A program made the translations under genes and the position numbers. Shown in pieces: positions 1 to 12,700 of a stretch of 60,000 bases of DNA (the stretch's first letter is position 1; each line of letters begins with the position of its first letter). The notes beneath the pieces were generated by a model that was given only the letters and a program-made list of their open reading frames with translations, was not told the origin of the DNA and made no database searches. This DNA comes from Tubulanus polymorphus. Its lineage: Eukaryota; Nemertea; Palaeonemertea; Tubulaniformes; Tubulanidae. The stretch lies in assembly GCF_964204645.1 (NCBI RefSeq), contig NC_134030.1:22513210-22573209 (forward strand), in the 5' to 3' direction.

Positions 1-746
1 ACCTAACCTAACAACCGCGGAACTGGATCTTGTTCCCAGGGATTGGACAATGTAAGGGTGAAGGTCGGGTTATCAGTAGTTACCTCAAATTCAGGAATAT
101 GCACATACGCGTCGGGTGGAATTCCTGCGTGAGCTGTAGCTGAATACGTTGGCAAACAATCCGACCACGGAACCAAATCATGAGTATCCGAATCAACCAT
201 ATAGTCAAACAACTAAAAATTAATTGAAAAATATATTTTCATAAAAAATATATGTAATTTCATCAGGAAAACAATGAAATAATTCTTCGCAAGTTTCCAA
301 GCAAGTAGAAGAGAAATGAAACTTTGTTATTTGAACGTTAAAAAGATTTGGTGAAAAATTTTTAATCTGAAACTGAAATATACATCAGAAAACGGTTAAA
401 TTTAGAAATTTGAAAAATTCAATAAAAAAAACTGTTTAATTTGAAAATCGAAAAATTCACCAAAGAACTTCGAAAACCAAAAATTCATTGAAAAACTGTC
501 AGATTTGAAAATTCAAAAATTCCTCGAAAAACTGTTAAATTTGATATTCGAAAAAATATTCAAGCAAGTACTTACAGTGCCCTCTTGTGGATAATCGTGA
601 TGTTCACCGAATTCGATTTTCCACCAGTTGCTGAAGATTTCTCGTGATTTTTGGTCGAGAGTCGAGCCAAACGTCCAGACAGCGGCCATGATGAAATATC
701 CTTCAAAATCGCGATCAGACAATTCCGTGTACGGGCCGACTAATGT
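1..746 (-). CDS. Dynein heavy chain exons 51-52 (AAA2-AAA3 connector, partial)
   Basis: Exon 51 (576-746) contains EGYFIMAAVWTFGSTLDQKS, the dynein FxFxxxWSxGxxLDxxSR motif. Exon 52 starts at 212 with LFDYMVDSDTHDLVPWSD, matching VFDYxVDxxxxxWVPW just before AAA3. Its 3' boundary is unclear: the reading frame hits a stop at the very edge inside a copy of the dispersed CAGTTCCACAGTTGT-like repeat, so the true donor is probably within the first ~45 bases or upstream of them. AAA3 onward lies outside the window. Confidence 0.8.
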
Positions 747-3700
747 CTGCAAAATCAATGAATTCCAAGTCAGGGATATATTATTCAAATTCAAATTTTG
801 CGACGTTCAGGAAGTAAATATCCATCGAAATCAACAATGAAATCGGTTAAAACTTCATCGATGTGAAATTGAAAAATATAATATCCGATCTAGTGGGATC
901 TCAACCTTATTACTCAAATTATTACTAGAAACAATTGAAATGTTTAATAATTTACACTACCTCAAGGAAACATTTCTGACACTTTCAATTTTTAGTGTGC
1001 ATGGATTTTATATCATCTTTACGCCACAAACTCAGAATGTTTCATCAATGGTTTTGACGTAAATAAAAAATCTACGAACCTCAAATAAAGTCGTAAAAGT
1101 GCCGATCAGATTCTCGTCGCTTTGCTCGATCGTACGCGTGAACTGCACCATATCGGACGGAGCGCCACCTAGCAGCGGCGGACGAGTCGATAAACGCAGG
1201 TATTCAAGCGCGCGTTCCACGTAGATGTCGCAGAGACGACGTAGTAATTCCTGCTGTAGCGCGGCGCGCGTCTCCAACCACTGAGCCAGAATCAAACGCC
1301 ATCCGACATCTTCTTTATCCATCATCAACACGCCTACATTCGCCAGTAAAGATGGACTCATATCGGCCAGTGTGTCCAACTAGAATTAGAATACAACAAT
1401 GGTACTTGCAGCACACACCAGATAGCACAACAATGCTCTCAGTTGATTTCAATGAACTTTGAACTGCATTCTCAAGCTCCCGAACCCACAGTTACACAGA
1501 TTCAAAATTTTCCAGGCATTTCCAAGTATAAGCAAATTTCAATTTTTCCAACTCAAAATACAAAACTGATACCTTCATACTACATGTTAATGGTGACTGG
1601 TTGATAAAGGTAATTGCTATAGAAAGAGTAGCTAGTGTAAAATAAAATTCGAGAGATTTGTGTGAATTTCTAACAGATCGAGTCCATTCATACCTCCCAA
1701 AGAAATCGTAAAGTATCGCTACAATTCAGACGTTCGCTGTTGGGAAAGACGATCGCCCCGGTCGATGTAAGAACTGATTCCAATAATTCCATCTGATACG
1801 GGTCGGCCTGTAAATATAATCACATATAATTCATTACAAACACAAACTCATGTACACATAGCCAGCAAGAGTAAGAGACCACTAACATGAACTAAGGGCT
1901 AACATGTTTTAACAACTCACATGTAAATGTTTCATCAACTCACATGTACATGTTTAATTAAGGCACATGTAAATATTCCATTAACTCACATGTACATGTT
2001 TTAACATCTCCCATGTACATGTTTTAACATCTCCCATGTACATGTTTTATTATAACTCACATGTACATGTTTTATAAACTCACCTGTCCGTCGAGTTCGA
2101 TTATTTTCATCACTTGTTTAGTTTGGTATTCATATTTGTGACTAGCGATGGATGGACAGCACGCTTTTCTCAACAACGACGGCAAAACACCGTCCTTCCA
2201 GTCCCTGCGAAAAGACAACACACACTTCAAATCAGCAAATCTCTGTGAGTTAGCATTTAAAAAGCAGAATTAGAAATGATATCATAAGATACCAAAAGTT
2301 TCATGAATTTTACAACCAAAAATCCATACGTTAGTAACATTATTTTTGAAAAATAAATTTCTCTAAAAAAAATTCCTGGGCCGGTTTGATAGTTTGATAG
2401 ACCGGTATTAACTTTAACCCGGGGGGTGGCTAACTGAATTCATTATCAATTTATTTAGCCCCTGGGCTAATGTTGATTCAAGTCTATAAAACTGGGCCCT
2501 GATTTATTATCAAACGAAATCAAAGCGTGTGAAAACAATGAACAAGTGTGGCATATGTTTGGGTACACAACCCAAGTGTTCCTCCATAGCAGGAATCAGT
2601 AAAAGGATTGTGAAATTCTAATAATTTCATATTGTGAGATGAGAGGCAGGTAGCGTAGACTTACTTGGTATCCGGATCCATGTATCCAAACAGATCTTCC
2701 GATTCGACCGCTTTCGTGAAAACGCTTTGAACGCTGACGTTTTTACCGCATTCTTTCTCGGCGAGCGCGAACGTTTTAATCACTTCACTCTTACCGCAGC
2801 CGGGCGGTCCTACCACCAATATCTGATCAACAAACAAACCATTCATTGTACAATTCCAGAAAAAATAATATCCACAGGGATATAAACTGCGAAAGCTGGG
2901 CCACAGTTTTCTTGCAATAATAGTTTGCTCAAGTTTTGGAGCAATAATTAGTTTGCTCCAGGTCAAAGTTAGGGCAAGGCCATAAATTTGGAGCAATGAT
3001 GGTTTTCTCGCATCTGAGCATGCCCCATGAGAGTCAAGAGGCAATTTCCTAAGCAATGATTTACATAACATCCAAATTTGGATTACAGTAAAGCAAACTT
3101 GCACTAAGGATTGGAAAATTCAATAAGACCAGAGGAAATTGGAAATAATTTCGTTATTTCGCGTGATTCAGGTTATAAGAGTTTGACTTGAATGTGAGTT
3201 AACTGTTAACAAACCGTTTGATGAGCTGTATTGAGTTGTGCGAGTTGAGCGACGCGACCTTGAAACGCGACGCCCGGCATCAGATTCAACTCGTTGACAG
3301 CGACAGCGATCGCGTCTTCGATCGAGTTTAATTCCTGTTTCTGGGCGTCGGTATACGCGCTGTACTGCGGTACGTCTGGGGTCACCGATATCACCGGGGT
3401 CGTTAGGTTCAATGATTCTAAAAATAGAAATCAAACTATCGTCCTGTTGGGTTCTGTTGCGAGGGTACAGACAGTTAAGGGTCTTACATGAATAGAAATC
3501 AGTCTGTTTGCTGCGTGGGCTCAGGGTTTCTTAAGATTCTTAAGATGAAAAAATGAACTTGTTTTTAACTCCAGATGCAAAACTGTAGAACTGGATCCAG
3601 AACTGTAGAACTGGATCCAGAACTGTAGAACTGAGTCCAAAAGTGTAGAAATGGATCCAGAACTGTGGAACTGTAGCCCAGAACTGTAGAACTGGATCCA

Positions 3701-6700
3701 GAACTGTAGAACTGAGTCCAAAAGTGTAGAACTGGATCCAGAACTGTAGAACTGGATCCAGAACTGTAGAACTGAGTCCAAAAGTGTAGAACTGGATCCA
3801 GAACTGTAGAACTGGATCCAGCCAGAACTGTGCAAGTCTTAGCTTCTTTTTCTTATTGTGTATTTTGTCCTGCTGCCTTATAAGAGTCCTCAATCCAGCC
3901 CCATATATGTATATCATACCTCTGAACGACTGATCGCGACTTTTAAGTTTTGATCTCCGATCCGCCTGCTGCGTACTCGGACGAGATTTCAATCCGGTAT
4001 CCATGACGGCGACAACCTCATCGCTGGTCGTCTGCTCATCGTCGTCTGCTCCGGGGACGGTCATCGGGATGTCGACATCAGGCCAGAAATCTTTCAGTAA
4101 CGTGGCGAATACGCTGCACTCTCGCACCGCGAGCAGACGCGGGAAAAACGCGTTACGCAACGCTGTCACTAGAGCCTCGCTTTCATTCATTACCGATTCA
4201 GCGATTTCCTCGTCTTAAAAATAGAAACAGTATCGGAGTAGTCCACGTGAAAACACCCTTTAAACTGTGTGATTTGGATATTTGAGGAGCCATCCACTAG
4301 AAAAAGGTATCCCTTCATATATTCATGGAGCCTCCCACTAACGAAAAGGTATCAATCACTTCAGATAATCATGGAACCACCCACCCACTAAAGAAAGGTA
4401 TCCCATCGGACATTCATGGAGCCACCCACTTAACAGAAAGGTACCCGCAGAAGGAGATTTTCAAACACTCCTAGTTTAAGACTTGAAATGTGGCTATGCC
4501 TCTGACAATCAGGAATCGGTTGCTCAAAAGTTGGTCGAAGTTAACTGGTTGACATAGCGACAATTTAAAGTCCATCGATACCATGGCATTCCTCCAACTG
4601 TTATCTTTAACCTATTGTTTAGTAACTTCAACCCCAGTCCAAATTGCCTTGTTTTTTGTGTCGAAAATTGTCGATGAATTTTCTTACCTTTTTCTTGCGT
4701 TTCTTGTTCATGTTTTTCTTCATCAATCTCAGCATTACCTTCGGTTTCCTCGGGGATTGTTTCCTCGAGATCGCACTGTTCGGTGGTTACTACGCAAAGC
4801 GGGAATAATCGTTTAATTTGAAATTCGAATAACCATTGAAATTCAAATTCGAATTACCGTTTAATTTGAAATTTGAAAAAAATGTTGAACTCAGAATTTT
4901 TTTGAATGAAAAATTTATCACAAGTTCAGATTTAGAATAACTGAAATTGACAGCTGTAGAACTTGGGTCCTGAGTTCTCTCGATAATCTTGTTACTCTGG
5001 GTCCTTGTGAATGTTCTCGACGATGGAATTCAACTTACCCGGGCTAGAGTTCGATTTATTGGCGAGCTGATCGAGGATGGCTCCAGCCTCGGCGCAGACG
5101 TACTTAAGTGTTCGCGGACTCCAACCGTGAGACCCGTCGTTAGCATCACATCCTGCAAATTTAGAATTCAGGAAAAATCAAATCGCGAGGAAAATAGATT
5201 TGAAATAGTCACAAACTCAGGTACTGTGAAATTGGATCCAGTTTCACAGTTTTGAGTTAGAATTCAACAATTAACCGAAAGAACTGGTAATTGTAAGTTT
5301 GAAATGAAGGTGATTGTTGTTTTGGAATTTACCTAGTCTGATGTTCTTCGAGATCGGTATATTTGTACCGAGAAGCTGTCGACACAAATCGTAAAGTGTG
5401 ACGAGTTTTTGAGCTAGTTCAAATGCTTGCAGGAAACCTGAAATTGAGACATATTTCATTGAAGTTTCTGGTAGTTAAATATTAACAGGTGGACATGGGT
5501 AGATCGAGGGCACTGCTGGGCTGATATTAATTAACATAATGTACTACAATAGAAAATAGTTAATAAATATGTAAATAATTTAGACTTTAAAACTTGTCCA
5601 GCGAGAGTTAAATTAAAGGTATTTTGAAAATAACGGCCAAAAATATGAAAGCCTGGGGGTGAGGTCTGGTGAGGTCAGCCTACATCAAGTGAGGTCAGGC
5701 GAGGTGGTTGCTGATTTCATACAAACCTTGACTAAGCAGTAAAACCTCTACTAGAAGTCTTAAATCCGGTTTAACGACGGCTACAGTTCGGAACTGACCG
5801 AGTAAAGTCTGCGGCAGCGCGGAGATCACCGAATTAAACGACAGCAGACGATCGGGATCGATCACACGCGCCTCCACGCCGTTATCGATCACCGCGAATA
5901 CCGCGCCACCCGCGACGACGGACGTCTCCTCCGAGAGCAACGTCGCCGTCGATTTCGCCGCGCGTAACGCTCCTAAAACCGACGACATCAACTGAGCGAA
6001 CGCGCTCACGACCGGAGCGGCCATCTTGTCGACGCCGTTGAAACAGACCCAACATCCGGTGGCGGCGAGGCCGCGGAATACGTCTTGTAACGAGAATGTA
6101 TCGACGTTACGGTGACTGTTGAACGTGTAGATCGGTTTACCAAGAGATCGGGCTAGTTCACTGACCAGACACTGTTTATCACATCCCTGAAACACAGAGA
6201 GAAAAAACATATACAACTCATATTACAACATGAATACAGATGATAACTAGAAATGTTGCCTTCATGGGCAAAGACATCGTGAAAAAATTCCCCAAACGCC
6301 CGCATCGGTACTTCGACGCGTGATCGTAAAACTGTATAAGGAGTACGTCCCTTTATAATTACTCTAAAACACACATCGGTTTTATTCATAACTTCAGACA
6401 TTCATCCAACAGGCTTCTCGCGCTATGCTACCACAAGATGGCGTTGGGAGTAACGGTCGGTTTTACTGAAATCAGTTACTACGGCTCCTGGATCCAGTTT
6501 TACAGTAAGTAGTTAAAGTTAACTCTGAACTCAGGATCCAGTTCCACAGTTGTGAGTTAGAGTTTACTGTGAACTCAGGATCTGGTTCCACAGTTGTGAG
6601 CTAGAGTTTAACTCTGAACTCAGGATCCAGTTCCACAGTCTTGTGAGTTTGAGTTAACTTTGAACTCAGGATTCAGTTCCACAGTTGTGAGTTAAGAGTT

Positions 6701-9700
6701 AACTGTGAACTCAGGACCCAGTTCCACAGTTGTGAGCTAGAGTTTAACTCTGAACTCAGCATCTAGTTAAACAGTTGTGAGTTAAAGTTTAACTCTGAAC
6801 TCAGGAACCAGTTCCACAGTTGGGAGCTAGAGTTTAACTCTGAACTCAGCATCTAGTTAAACAGTTGTGAGTTAGAGTTTTACTCTGAACTCAGCATCCA
6901 GTTCCACAGTTGTGAGATAGAGTTAACTCTGAGTTAAAAATTAGTTCATTTTCAAAAAGGTAAAGAGTCAAATCTTAACTCACAACTGCGGAACTGGGTC
7001 CTGGTAGATCCTTACTCGCCAGGAGTGGAATTCTTGATTGCTGCTGGAGCACTCCAAGAAGCCCATTGACAATCAACAAGGAAACTCATCTAAATTTTAG
7101 ACAATACCCGAATAGTTATTGAAAAAGACTTTGAACTTACCGCTGGTCCGGTAACAAGGCCACCGTAATGGGAAGAAGAGGCCTGTATAAGACTGAGGAA
7201 CGTCTGTTCGGTGAGATGAGTGACGACTTCACGTGAACTACTGCCCAAATATTCAAAACCGTAATCATATTCCACATCCATACACTGAAAATAATTTGGA
7301 AAAAAAATGATGAAAATGAAAGATTTTATTTCAGATATTTTTTCGTTATTTTGCTTTGTTAAAACTTTGAAACTGTCGGAGTGAATTGTTAAATCATCAA
7401 CAGTTGGTTTCGCTTATTAACTCTTCAGCGCTGAGATCAACATTAATTAGTGCCGCAGTCGTACTAACCTGTATTTTGACGTCGCGATCGTCCGATTTAA
7501 ACGAGTATCTCAGCTGTGATTTCCATTCGAACGTATCGCGTAGAGTTCCGCCTGCGTCTAACACGGCGAGCAGACGTTCGACCAGGTCGCGTTTATGAGC
7601 TAAAATCGCTACGACGCTCGAAATCTTCTGAATTTGACTCGGGAATAAAACAAGTTTATAATCGACCGGGTCGTCTGTTTCCGCTTCAACGACTTCGTCC
7701 TCTTTTTTAAACAGCGGCACGTCCAGGTTCATCGTATCGACAGGTGGCGCTTCAGACGTCGATGGCTCTCGGAGACCTTTAAAAAACAACAACAAATATA
7801 GCTGCAAAGCAGCGATAATGGGTTTTCTGTCTAGCCGCATCCTGAATGATGATATTAATAATAATAACAATCAATATAGCTGCAAAGCAGCGATAATGGG
7901 TTTTTTGTCTAGCAAAAGAGCTATAATGGGTTTTCTGCTTTTATCAGCAGCTCATGGGTTTTCTGTCTAGCAAAAGAGCTATAATGGGTTTTCTGCTTTT
8001 ATCAGCAGCTCCTGGCCCCAAGCGACAATTAAGAGTTCATTGTTACTATAGTATTTATCCACCGGTTATCTTTAATCAATCTTCTAGCAATTGCAGCTGG
8101 GTGTAAAAAGATATTGCATCTTGATGGGAAAATAACCGGAGTGAAATCCTTAATATTCAAAATGACTCCAATTTCACTTTAGTTTCACTTTTATTTCGAG
8201 AAAGAAAATTTTGTAAAAGGTTTTCTTACTTTCCTGTTCGGGATTGTTCACTTGTGACCTGGCGGTTTCTTGGTCTAAAATAGTATAAAATATTAGATCA
8301 AAGCCTTTGAATCAAGTTCTTAATCTAAAGTATGAATTTCGAGACAGGGTGCGTCACTGTTATTTGATTTGCTTTTCCCCTGACTATTCCCTGACATGCA
8401 CGTTGTTCCCCTGATTTGATCTGCTAAGAATCCAATCAATTAACACAGTCAAATACTTAAGACATACCGTAGATGGAAACTGTTTGATTTTATGCGCAAT
8501 CTAATACTCTCAATAAATCCCCCTTATTTTGTACAGAATTCCATGAATATTCCCTGACATTAGAGAAGGAATTTCCTGTTTTCTCCCTGAATTGGGTAAG
8601 TGACACCACCCTGCAACAGAATTTTTGGCATAACGAACTAGATTAGCAGGCCACAGTCGGTTATTCCTGATAATGACCAGGATCCAGTTCTACAGTTTTT
8701 AAAGTTTAGGTCAGCTAACTTCTGATGTTTTAACCGTGGATCCAGTTGCACAGCCGTGACTAAAGACCAAAAGTGGTCTTAGACCTTCAGTCATCTTAAA
8801 TCTTAAGAATAGTCTTAAGTTGTCGGACTGGCTATAGAAGTGTGTTGGTCTTAGACTGGTCTTAAATGTAAGCCCTGACCGTGCACTTAGCCAATGAACT
8901 GTGTAACTGGGTCTTTGTCATATGCGCGTCCCCAAAATATGGATTTAACATTAAGTGCATCTCCCTTTTCCACACAAGTGCAAACAGTTTAAATCCACTC
9001 TAGACTTCAACGGCCGCATTCCGTATTTTCAAGTTAGAATATGTCTTTAGTTTGAATTAGTTCATTTTCAATAACAGTAAAATCATGAGTTCGATTCTAA
9101 CTTGATAATACGAAACAGGGTTCAAAATGAAACGATGTTATCATAACCCACACACAAACACACACAGAAAAAAAAAAACAATCTGCTTCTACAAGAATGG
9201 AATTTGAAGACCGACCACCAAAACATTGAAATTCTTACCCATCCTAAATGTAACCATAGCGTTAGGGCTCGGTTTCAGAGATATTGAAAGCTCTGCATTA
9301 GAAAAATACATATTTCATATTGCTTTAATTGAATTGTATAATAATTGTTCATAGTTAGTATATTGGTTGATAGATTTGTTAATATTTGAGCGGAGTCTAC
9401 TGTATCATCCAACTCAGATATCACTCTCAATTCAAAATATCCGACTTGAGCGGAGTCTACTGTATCATCCAACTCAGATATCACTCTCAAGTCAAAATAT
9501 CCGACTTGAGCGGAGTCTACTGTATCATCCAACTCAGATATCACTCTCAAGTCAAAAGATCCGACTTGAGCGGAGTCTACTGTACCATCCAACTCAGATA
9601 TCACTCTCAATTCAAAATATCCGACTTGAGCGGAGTCTACTGTATCATCCAACTCAGATATCACTCTCAATTCAAAATATCCGACTTGAGCGGAGTCTAC

Positions 9701-12700
9701 TGTATCATCCAACTCAGATATCACTCTCAATTCAAAATATCCGACTTGAGTGGAGTCTACTGTATCATCCAACTCAGATATCACTCTCAAGTTAGCAGAT
9801 CCGACTTGAGCGGAGTCTACTGTATCATCCAACTCAGATATCACTCTCAAGTCAAAAGATCAGACTTGAGCGGAGTCTACTGTACCATCCAACTCAGATA
9901 TCACTCTCAAGTTAGCAGATCCGACTTGAGCGGAGTCTACTGTATCATCCAACTCAGATATCACTCTCAAGTCAATAGATCTGACTTGAGTGGAGTCTAC
10001 TGTATCATCCAACTCAGATATCACTCTCAAGTTAGCAGATCCGACTTGAGCGGAGTCTACTGTATCATCCAACTCAGATATCACTCTCAAGTCAAAAGAT
10101 CAGACTTGAGCGGAGTCTACTGTACCATCCAACTCAGATATCACTCTCAAGTCAAAAGATCTGACTTGAGCGGAATCTACTGTACCATCCAACTCAGATA
10201 TCACTCTCAAGTCAAAGGATCTGACTTGAGCGGAGTCTACTGTACCATCCAACTCAGATATCACTCTCAAGTCAAAGGATCTGACTTGAGCGGAGTCTAC
10301 TGTACCATCCAACTCAGATATCCCTCTCAAGTCAAAAGATCAGACTCTTGAGCGGAGTCTACTGTACCATCCAACTCAGATATCACTCTCACGTCAAAAG
10401 ATCTGACTTGAGCACGGTTTACACCTATTTTTTACATGTTTTTTGCCCAAAAAGTTTGCTGAAAGTTTTATGGTTTTGATGGCAAAAATCCTCCACTATG
10501 GAATTTATTGAAAATATGTTTTTCCTGAATAAATTTCTGATCAATCAATTATGAATGAAATCAAAGCCCATGAAAATAGTGAACAATTGTGGCATATGTT
10601 TTTGATGTACGGTTGGTTTAGTTTTTTGCACGCATCTCTTTTGTTCTATCACAACAGGACTCAGTAAAACTGCTGCGGTAACAGTTTGGATGTATCTATT
10701 ATTGAATTCATGGTTCGGTTGATTTTTTGCACGCATTCTCCGTTTCCCGCGTGGATTTTTTTCAATTCCTGATTCCACAAAAAAAGGATCGATTGTAAAT
10801 TTCTGCTTTGATAATTTCACCCAGTGTGAGATGAGAGGCAGGTGGTGCGGACATAGTCAATATAAACCAATCAGTTTCATCAACATTTCATCAACTTGGA
10901 ATCGTTTGTATTCGAAGGTAAGTTCATCAATCGTAGAGTCATCAACATTGATCTCATATTGTGTAGTTATTGCAACGGACGAATTGTACAAGAAGTAATT
11001 TGACGATTTTCTATTTGTTAAAACTTGATTTTAATTTTAGAAATTTGATGTTTTTGAATTTGTTAACTTTATCTGAAACAGATGTTTGTTTAATGAAATT
11101 TACAAGAAATAATTCTAACATTTTCAAATTGTCAAAAAATTGAAGATATTTTCTGAATTCAATTCTGTTAAGTTTAACTAGCATCAGATGTAGGTTCTAT
11201 GATTAATTATAGATGAATTAAATATTTTTATGACTGCTGAAATTCAGTCCAAATATCACCGATGTATTCGTTCCTATTTCAGCTTCGTAAATTGCTCGTA
11301 TAAATCTGTGATTTGTCGCCGAAACAACTGTTAAAATGATCGGTAAGTTATAATTCTAATTTCACTGTAAACTTGTAAAAACTAATTCAACAAATAGAAT
11401 GAAGATTTTTCTTTCACGAAGGTTAAACAATAATAAAACAGATTGTATTAATTTGTAGCGTCAATGCTGATGAAAATGTTGAGAAGTTTACTTCCGATCA
11501 TGTTGTTAGTGATCAGTTTGTGGTCGATGGTGAACGCTGAAACTGCTGCTGCAGCTGATGATTCAGCTGAAGAACTCGCTCTTAGCCGTCGAAAGAAGAC
11601 GGCTTACGACGAATGGTGGCGTAAAGCCAATGAACAGGCCGGGAATATCTGATTCCACTGTGGTTAAATTATTGATTCCATAGCGGATAAACTGATTCCA
11701 CATCGTGTAATTTGTGTGAATTAATAAACAAAATTCATTGAATGATAAAACATTATTCTGTAGTTTATTTCATGACTGTTTTTATGGCGACTGATTGGCG
11801 ACCTGTGGAATGGAGCCAAAATAGATTCCATTTTCCATCCTAAAACACCTGATATATAAATTTGTTTTAAACAAACATAGCTGCCAGGCGCCATGTTAGG
11901 TTTCTATCAAGGATATTCTTTATTCTATGGAACTCTACGCGATACATTTGACTGGAAATCACTCAGAAAGTTACTCATTTTATCTTCCAACATTTGAAGC
12001 AGCAAGAAATGAGAAACTTTGTAATTTGCATGTAAAAAATTTTTGGAAAAATGTTAAATTCGAAATTGAAAAAAAATCATCAGAAAACCATATTTGCCAC
12101 AAGTTCCTCCACAGAGGGACTCAGTAAAGTTTGCACAGGATATCTTGATAATCCAGCTGTAATCAAATTTCAAGGAATGGATTAAGAAGGATTAGTACTA
12201 ACCTAATTCATCGGGTTTAGGTTCATCCTCATCTAATATAGAACCGGGCATCGACGGTTCACCTCGACCGGTTCTACTCCGCTCCGAGACCGTATCCGTC
12301 TTTTCTTTCAAACTTCCCTTCTGCGAGGCGACTGCGGAAAAAAGTTTTCAGAAAAAAAGTTTTCGTAATTTTCTCAACGCTAGAAAAAAAAATACCCTAA
12401 AGAACAATCATCGAACTCAATCTTGATTGAATATATCCCGGTAAATATTGATGAAGATATAAAAAGTGTCAAGACATTTATTGAATTTGAATGTTTTCAA
12501 ATATGAGTGTTATTCAGATAAATGGTGACATTAGGAGAATTGGTAAAATAACAACAAAATAAGAGTGGATCATTGGAACTGTTTAGGAGATCCAAACGAG
12601 TGTACGTTTTGGAGACACTAACGAATTAGGCAGCCAAGAAAATTCATCCCAATCAGTTGCTTGCCGGTTCAGACTGAATGGAAGATTGTTTGGATGAACC

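Noticed and set aside
3521-3835. Serine-rich 104-codon minus frame
   Set aside because: Translation of the 20-bp minisatellite in an intron.
6153-6401. 82-codon minus frame over the AAA1 acceptor
   Set aside because: Upstream of the TTTCAG acceptor at 6187 it is intron; exon 40 joins directly to exon 41 giving the expected P-loop.
9386-10351. 321-codon plus-strand open frame
   Set aside because: It is the 60-bp satellite read in a period divisible by three; the opposite strand is equally open and there is no promoter, splice or codon signal.
9388-10415. CRISPR-like array
   Set aside because: Continuous tandem repeats without unique spacers, in animal nuclear DNA.
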